From: Hippopus hippopus | Lineage: Eukaryota; Mollusca; Bivalvia; Cardiida; Cardiidae | DNA: 64,000 nt | Assembly (NCBI GenBank): GCA_946811185.2 | Contig: OX328105.1 | Coordinates: 43,214,845-43,278,844 of the forward strand | Direction: 5' to 3' | In this document: in pieces, positions 61,001 to 64,000 of the stretch | Layout: every line of letters begins with the position of its first letter | Numbering within the stretch: the stretch's first letter is position 1 | Made by a program: the position numbers and the translations under genes | The notes under the pieces: model-generated | Told to the model about the DNA's origin: nothing | Database searches by the model: none | Seen by the model: only the letters and a program-made list of their open reading frames with translations

Positions 61001-63569
61001 GATAACACAGGGAAAGGCCAGTCCAGGTAGCTCAGTGGTTAGCGTATCGGACTTGTGACCTGGTGGTTGTGAGTTCAATACCCGGTCGAAGCAAACTTTT
61101 TTTCCGGCGATTTTTCGCCTCTTACCTCATGATGCATGTGAGAAAGTAATCAGTGACTTGGAAAGAAAGTTGTGTCAGTACTGATGTGAGAAAGCCAGGA
61201 AACATGTGCTAGGTGCACTGAACACCATGATAATTATGACCTAAGCTGTTAAAACAGCACTAAACTCCAAATCAATCAATCAATCAATCAACATAGGCAA
61301 AGTGAGCCATAGTCTTCAAAAACAGGGCTGAATGCATCTGCAAAAAGTATCAACTACGGCCACATGCACAGTCTGCACAAGCTGACCTGAGTTGAAACTC
61401 TTTGCTATTGGTCAATTTATTGTATGTCCAAGGACCAGACTACCTCATGATTCATTTAGTTGTTAGACAAAATGGATGTTATGGATCCATAATTATATGA
61501 ATGACCTGCATGGTATAATGTATCATGGAGATGCATCAAACCCCATTTTGCCAGAGCGCAGCCCAAATGGATATGGTAAGTGGAAATGGCTGGCTGTTGA
61601 CGTTTTAAATTATTTCCTCTGGAAGAAAAAGTTTGCGGCAAAAACTTTAAACCGTTTACCTCATAATCCCAAGTTTTAACGACCCTTACAAGATAAACTT
61701 TTGAAAAGATTGTGGGAAAATGAGAAATGCAAAAAAACCAGCATTTTCTCCTTTTCCCACAATATTTTTTTACTATTTCAAAGACCAATAGCATCATTTG
61801 AGCCACATTCATATTGTTGTCTGCAAATGCTTTCAGTTTGGACAAGTCAGAAATTTTGTCATGTGTTATAGAGTTAAAAGGTCTTTGTAGAATACAGATT
61901 AAAAAGTTATCTAGTGATAATGTGTTGCCCCAGAATGATCACTGATCCATTATCAAATTTATATCAAATGTTAAGGGAAATGCTTTTTTTTGCTTCAGCA
62001 GTTATACTGTTATAATTTCCTTCGGGTCAATTCTGTGATTTGTAGGCATATGACGTTGCTGTTCACGTGTCTCATTGCTTTTAAGAATAAATAATGTTTA
62101 GGTGTTTGTGTTTTCTGTTTTGCAATTCCTTTAAAGCAGTCTGATGAGGAAAACAGAATGAACAAATCAGGAAAAACCTGGAGAAAAATAAATTTTTTGG
62201 TATGTACAAATAATTTTTTTCAGCTAGAATTGAAAGTTCAAATTTCTGATACATTGTATGGTTTTGCAGGGAAATCCTTGACCAGATCGCAGAGTTTGAA
62301 GAGAAACAGTTTGCTGGGACTAAAAGAGATACAGATTTTCAATCAATGTTAAAGCATGTAAAATTAGGTCCAATGAACGAAAGTGGTGGGACAGCTTTAC
62401 TCTACAGGGTTTGTGTTTGTTCCTTAAACCTTAAAGTGTCTTTCATAATCATAGTTGCCTTTGCAGCTAGTGTAGATCAAAATCAGACTGCACACTACGT
62501 GCAATCTGAACTTTGACCTACACAGTCCGCTTTGCTATAACACTACGGACAAAGGCAGCCACTGAATTACAATTATCTAGGTCTTATTTTAGGATGAAAA
62601 ATGTCCATTGGGTTTATTTAATGCTTTCAGGGTTAACACATATCCTGCATCTAATCTTGTTTTGCCCATATTCCTTCATGTAACTCTTTACCCAAAGAGA
62701 AAAATTAAGATTTGTCCAAATCGAAGGCATTCGGAGATGACAAATTAAGTGTGGCTGACATGATTGGATTTGTCTTTGAAAGGGTAGAAAATATTGTGAG
62801 AAAAGGAGAAATGCTAGTAACCAGCATTTTCTCCTTTTCCCACAATGTTTTCATTTACTTTCCTCAGTGTCATTAAAAGTCAGGATTGTGTTGTAAAGGA
62901 TTATAAACAGTTTGATATGTCTGCCAGAGGTATATAAGCATAGAATAGCCCATGTTTTGGAAGTCAAATCATGATAAAACATATATTGTTGAAAATATTC
63001 CATTATTTTTAAATGAAGCAATGTATTTATAAATGCATTTTTTTCCACACATGCATTCAAGTCTGGAGAGTTGATGGACTAAAGCCCTTATTCCCGATCT
63101 TACAGGTTGATGCCTGATCTTTAAAAAGATATAATGTGGGTGGAGAGGGGTGAAATTTTTCAAAATTGTCAATCACTGCTCCAGATCTTTCATACTTAAG
63201 ATGACTAAATCATTAAAACAGTTTACCTTAAAGATATCCAGAAAAGATTTTTTTGTGAAGATAATAAATCTAATTTCATTGCTTTTCAACTTCCTTTTTA
63301 CCCCCTTCATCTCTAATCCTGCATTTTGTATTTACCAATAATTTTAGGTTTTATTCTATTTCTTAACTCCAAGACTAGTTATCTGATTGGCTAAGACATA
63401 ATGTTTCAGCCAATCAGATGTCTAGTCTTTGAATTTTGAATTACATTGATGTAAAGATTGGTTGCTGAATTTAAGATCTTGGTGTCTAATATTCTTTCCA
63501 CAGAAAATAGAGGAGCTTGAGAAGGAAAATGAACAGTTCAGAGAAAAGCTCACAAAGTTACAGTCAGGG
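49077..63569 (+). CDS. LZTFL1: LZTFL1, leucine zipper transcription factor-like 1, 5' part of the gene
   Basis: Coding exons: 49077-49079 (ATG), 59528-59655, 60769-60963, 62270-62408, 63504-63569; the gene continues past the window. It encodes about 177 residues in consistent phase: MAADLNVNEHHHAQIYNYIR, FTIDEVTDLLDSLLQSVQGE, EAELINAAHTNVLLLRQMFI, QAEKWHLKLSADISELENRE, then a coiled-coil start. These match human LZTFL1 (299 residues) in order. In vertebrates LZTFL1 (BBS17) is a mainly cytosolic coiled-coil protein that restrains BBSome entry into cilia and affects Hedgehog signalling. The missing part is most of the leucine-zipper coiled coil. Intron 1 is about 10.4 kb and full of repeats. 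Confidence 0.92.
49533..50101. mobile_element. Long-TIR element with 9-bp target duplication (MULE-like)
   Basis: Roughly 85-bp imperfect TIRs: left GGTCATACTAAAATCCGCCC, right (reverse complement) GGTCGTACTAAAATAAGCTC; both continue through GGCGCCCTA and ATGGGTATATGCAAC. AGATTTTTA is repeated at 49524-49532 and 50102-50110. Long TIRs and a 9-bp duplication fit Mutator-like elements; the class is inferred. Lies in LZTFL1 intron 1. Confidence 0.6.
50640..51686 (-). pseudogene. Decayed mariner transposase
   Basis: Reading from the ATG at 51686 on the minus strand: MAEVMSEQGIHCKIWAQLGC, then YGKDALRLSTVFKWVRSHLK (helix-turn-helix half), a stop, then TVQEITDICNHHIYP, WIPNLITDSRNKTRLGW, VTVDETWICHLEPESK, a break, LHNNTPAHKSTMVRKFLKES, a stop, HPPHSPDLSPCDFWLF, and an out-of-frame tail. 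This order is that of a mariner (Tc1/mariner) D,D34D transposase. The first (VTVDETW) and third (SPCDF) catalytic Asp are present, but the second motif reads HNN where HDN is expected. Several stops and frame changes make it inactive. It lies in LZTFL1 intron 1; TIRs were not located. Confidence 0.85.
51870..52135. mobile_element. TIR MITE ending ATGTGACCCGTCACGC
   Basis: 266 bp. Left ATGTGACCCGTCACGC then CTAAAG; the right end is its inverse CTTTATGCGTGACGGGTCAC with AT. A CAGACTACACGGACTGCACA-type hairpin core is inside. Confidence 0.6.
52198..52500 (-). mobile_element. Helentron-like element H3, minus strand
   Basis: On the minus strand it starts AACAAGAGCACCGCATGCCG then CGCTCGGCTGC, and ends GCAGCCGAGCTAAAA, giving the subterminal inverted repeat GCTCGGCTGC. 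About 300 bp and no tandem core. Same end plan as H1 and H2 with different words. Decayed relatives are at 855-1142 (minus) and near 9900-9990, 7080-7200 and 31304-31400. Confidence 0.62.
52501..53676. other. LZTFL1 intron 1, no feature recognised
   Basis: No repeat family, gene or RNA that I can name. Short open readings here lack conserved motifs. Confidence 0.4.
53677..54165 (-). mobile_element. Family B foldback MITE interrupted by family A
   Basis: TTGAGCCATGGTCTGGCAAA stops at TTTA (53701) and resumes at TTAATGCAGATCTCTGTGAT (53926), then CAGGTCAGCCTGTGCTGACT core hairpin and the end GAGTATGGCTTG. Family A fills 53701-53929. Confidence 0.68.
53701..53929 (+). mobile_element. Family A MITE nested in family B
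   Basis: TTTATCTCTTTACCAAAGAC to GTGTGGTAAAGAGTTAA with the central palindrome about 53809-53876. Confidence 0.75.
54173..54452 (+). mobile_element. Family B foldback MITE, well preserved
   Basis: TGAGCCTTGCTCTGTGAAAA to CTCCTTTTGTCAGAGCATAG. The core hairpin CAGCCTGCGCAGTTCGCGCA with GGCTGACCTG is intact. Confidence 0.72.
54786..55014 (+). mobile_element. Family A TTAA MITE
   Basis: TTAACTCTTTACCAAACGAC to GTGTGGTAAAGGGTTAA, central palindrome about 54893-54958 nearly perfect. Confidence 0.78.
55064..55282 (-). mobile_element. Family A TTAA MITE
   Basis: TTAACCCTTTACCACACAAT to TTTTGAAAGGGTTAA; the right half of the palindrome is shortened. Confidence 0.68.
55283..56111. other. LZTFL1 intron 1, mostly unassigned
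   Basis: Only a decayed family A-like palindrome near 55830-55900 (TTGGTTACTAACATTTTATC). The rest shows nothing I can name. Confidence 0.4.
56112..56412 (+). mobile_element. tRNA-derived SINE
   Basis: Head AGCTCTGGTAGCTCAGTCGG with B box GGTTCGATTC, the body GGGAAAGCAGCCAGTGGCTT, and tail GGCATAAAACACAATACAAT ending in TCAATCAATC. Same family as 8247-8550. Confidence 0.8.
56460..56495 (-). mobile_element. Helentron-like element, 5' end fragment
   Basis: On the minus strand reads AACAAGAGGGTCATGTGGCC then TTTATCGCTCC, the start module of H1, without a recognisable body. Confidence 0.4.
56706..56927 (-). mobile_element. Family A MITE
   Basis: Left tip decayed; central palindrome about 56755-56822 perfect over nearly all of its length; right end GTCGTTTGGGAAAGAGTTAA. 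Confidence 0.68.
57021..57244 (-). mobile_element. Family A MITE
   Basis: TTTGACCCTTTACCACACAA to TTTTGTCATTGGGTA; the central palindrome is shorter (AAAATGCTGGCCAGCATTTT, lacking the GTAACC centre). Confidence 0.68.
57391..58032 (-). mobile_element. Helentron-like element H2, minus strand
   Basis: Read on the minus strand it starts AACAAGAGGGCTATGATGGC, carries TTCACCTGAG, three to four tandem units with GAATGTTTGTCTTGA on the plus strand, an ACGA-rich tract, and ends GAGCACTTTGTACTCAGGTG with AGCTAA. Lies in LZTFL1 intron 1. Confidence 0.68.
58152..58395 (+). mobile_element. tRNA-derived SINE, second subfamily
   Basis: Head GCCTGGCTGAGTGGTTAGCA, B-box region GGTTGGGTACCCGGTGGAGG, body TTGTGTCAGTATTGGTGTGA and GAAAGCCAGGAAACA. 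Same subfamily as 61015-61294. Confidence 0.65.
58396..59527. other. LZTFL1 intron 1, last part
   Basis: Decayed family A fragments near 58490-58620 (a left arm GAAGGCCTTTGAAAACA.TGTG appears twice in tandem at 58505 and 58550) and 59030-59110. Nothing else recognised before exon 2. Confidence 0.4.
59528..59655 (+). CDS. LZTFL1: LZTFL1 coding exon 2
   Basis: 128 nt. Reads AADLNVNEHHHAQIYNYIRF then SRYQRGQRMRAVDFCFDEIK-TQ, matching the human N-terminus (NEHHQNEVINYMRFARSKRG). Acceptor ATTTGCAG; the donor after AAAG is GTATAT. Ends in phase 2. Confidence 0.94.
60249..60381 (+). other. Candidate alternative last exon of LZTFL1, or a gene fragment
   Basis: A 133-nt stretch preceded by CCTTTCTAG reads in phase 2, exactly the phase left by LZTFL1 exon 2: RYAKLHIGSGIVPIALELAQ, VGFADIVCKDETAQKKLACL, AFKL, then TAG. 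An AATAAA follows 30 bp later (60412-60417). Amino-acid composition looks like real protein. It does not resemble any part of LZTFL1 that I know. It could be an alternative terminal exon giving a short protein, an exonised fragment of another gene, or a pseudogene. I could not identify the source family. Confidence 0.4.
60412..60417 (+). terminator. Possible poly(A) signal AATAAA
   Basis: AATAAA 30 bp after the stop of the candidate alternative exon at 60249-60381. It lies in LZTFL1 intron 2 and matters only if that exon is used. Confidence 0.3.
60769..60963 (+). CDS. LZTFL1: LZTFL1 coding exon 3
   Basis: 195 nt, residues 44-108. Reads RLNDTTFTIDEVTDLLDSLL, SVQGEVEAELINAAHTNVLL, LRQMFIQAEKWHLKLSADIS, ELEN. 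Nearly every motif matches human LZTFL1 (DTFTIDEVSEVLNGL, SELINTAYTNVLLLRQLFAQ, AEKWYLKLQTDISELENR). Acceptor AACTTGCAG, donor GTAGGT. Confidence 0.96.
61015..61294 (+). mobile_element. tRNA-derived SINE, second subfamily
   Basis: Head AGGTAGCTCAGTGGTTAGCG, B box GTGAGTTCAATACCCGGTCG, body TTGTGTCAGTACTGATGTGA, tail AACTCCAAATCAATCAATCA. Lies just after LZTFL1 exon 3. Confidence 0.72.
61298..61572 (+). mobile_element. Family B foldback MITE
   Basis: GTGAGCCATAGTCTTCAAAA to CCCCATTTTGCCAGAGCGCA, core hairpin diverged. Follows a SINE in LZTFL1 intron 3. Confidence 0.62.
61647..61877 (-). mobile_element. Family A TTAA MITE
   Basis: TTAAACCGTTTACCTCATAA to GTTATAGAGTTAA, with GAGCCACATTCATATTGTTG and TGCAAATGCTTTCAGTTTGG in the right half. 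LZTFL1 intron 3. Confidence 0.68.
62270..62408 (+). CDS. LZTFL1: LZTFL1 coding exon 4
   Basis: 139 nt, residues 109-155. Reads REILDQIAEFEEKQFAGTKR then DTDFQSMLKHVKLGPMNESG and GTALLYR, matching ELLEQVAEFEKAE and KLAPLNEGGTAELLNK in human. Acceptor GTTTTGCAG; the donor is taken as GTTTGT after AGG, the phase-0 choice that joins exon 5 cleanly. Confidence 0.92.
62680..62905 (+). mobile_element. Family A MITE
   Basis: TGTAACTCTTTACCCAAAGA to GTTGTAAAGGATTA with the central palindrome about 62787-62853. LZTFL1 intron 4. Confidence 0.65.
63504..63569 (+). CDS. LZTFL1: LZTFL1 coding exon 5, start of coiled coil
   Basis: 66 nt. Reads KIEELEKENEQFREKLTKLQ then SG, a heptad-patterned coiled coil equivalent to KEILRLQEENEKLKSRLKTI in human. 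Acceptor TTTCCACAG, donor GTAAGT. Phase 0 at both ends. Confidence 0.92.
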
Positions 63570-64000
63570 GTAAGTGTTGTCTTCTGAATGTCTTTTTTTT
63601 GTCCACAGTTTAGAGACTCGACCTTGTTCTTTTTTGCTCACCAGAGCACAAACTGCCAAAGGTGACTTTTTTGGATTGTGCTCTATCTGCCATATGTCCT
63701 GCACCATCACTAATTATGTTGTCTGCACTCTAGGGGCAAGGCCAATACTCATGAAAATTGGTCAAAATGTTTGTCTTGAAAATATTTCGAATGTGGACGA
63801 GTTTGAAAGCTACATTGAATTTGGCGACTGGAAGCACTTTCATTTTGGACAAGTTAAACAATTTTATCTTTTGGTAAAGAGATAAGCAGGTGTGACAGTT
63901 AGGTATATTTCAGACTCCATAATTGTGACAGTTAGGTATATTTCAGACCCCACAGCTGTAGAAAATATGTAAAAGGCATAGAAAGGCACACATATAAAAT

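Overview
This is intron-rich, AT-rich animal nuclear DNA. Split genes with GT-AG introns, many short transposon remnants and no bacterial operon signals rule out a prokaryote or plasmid. The repeat families (tandem-repeat elements that open with AACAAGAGGGCCATGATGGC, ACGG microsatellites, tRNA-derived SINEs) look like those of bivalve molluscs. The placement in bivalves is my inference from recalled repeat types and was not confirmed by a search.

Two conserved genes lie head to head. On the minus strand, a complete EIF4B (translation initiation factor 4B) gene runs from its ATG at 48799 to its stop at 13262. I resolved 16 coding exons whose splice phases all agree, giving a 780-residue protein: an N-terminal LTDFL segment, one RRM, a DRYG-type region expanded into a GYDDRGGR repeat array, a SIFGAAKP-type segment, two PPPK.N.W-type motifs, an RGG segment and an acidic C-terminus. 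On the plus strand, LZTFL1 (the BBSome regulator) starts about 280 bp away at 49077 with an apparent ATG-only coding exon. Further coding exons lie at 59528-59655, 60769-60963, 62270-62408 and 63504-63569, and the gene runs off the window. The gap at 48800-49076 is probably a bidirectional promoter.

Almost everything else is mobile DNA in introns and in the 3' flank of EIF4B (1-13261). Family A is a roughly 215-240 bp MITE with TTAA at both ends, CCCTTTACCA-like tips and a 65-bp central palindrome, in dozens of copies. Family C is another TTAA-flanked MITE, ending GCAGCCTAAGGGTTAA. Family B is a roughly 250-bp foldback MITE with a GC-rich core hairpin. There are also tRNA-derived SINEs, one with a clean 14-bp target duplication. 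Larger elements share Helitron/Helentron-like ends: an AACAAGAG start, 11-bp subterminal inverted repeats and a 3' hairpin followed by CTAA, around minisatellite cores. Two 1.27-kb copies are nearly identical. Single elements include a decayed mariner, a pogo-like TIR element carrying two later insertions, hAT-like elements and a long-TIR element with a 9-bp target duplication.

The two genes have no known shared pathway: EIF4B acts in cytoplasmic translation initiation and LZTFL1 in ciliary trafficking. Their link here is positional. The most unusual features are the interchangeable end modules of the Helentron-like elements, the nested insertions that demonstrate the TTAA target of families A and C, the enlarged EIF4B repeat, and an in-phase candidate alternative last exon of LZTFL1 at 60249-60381.
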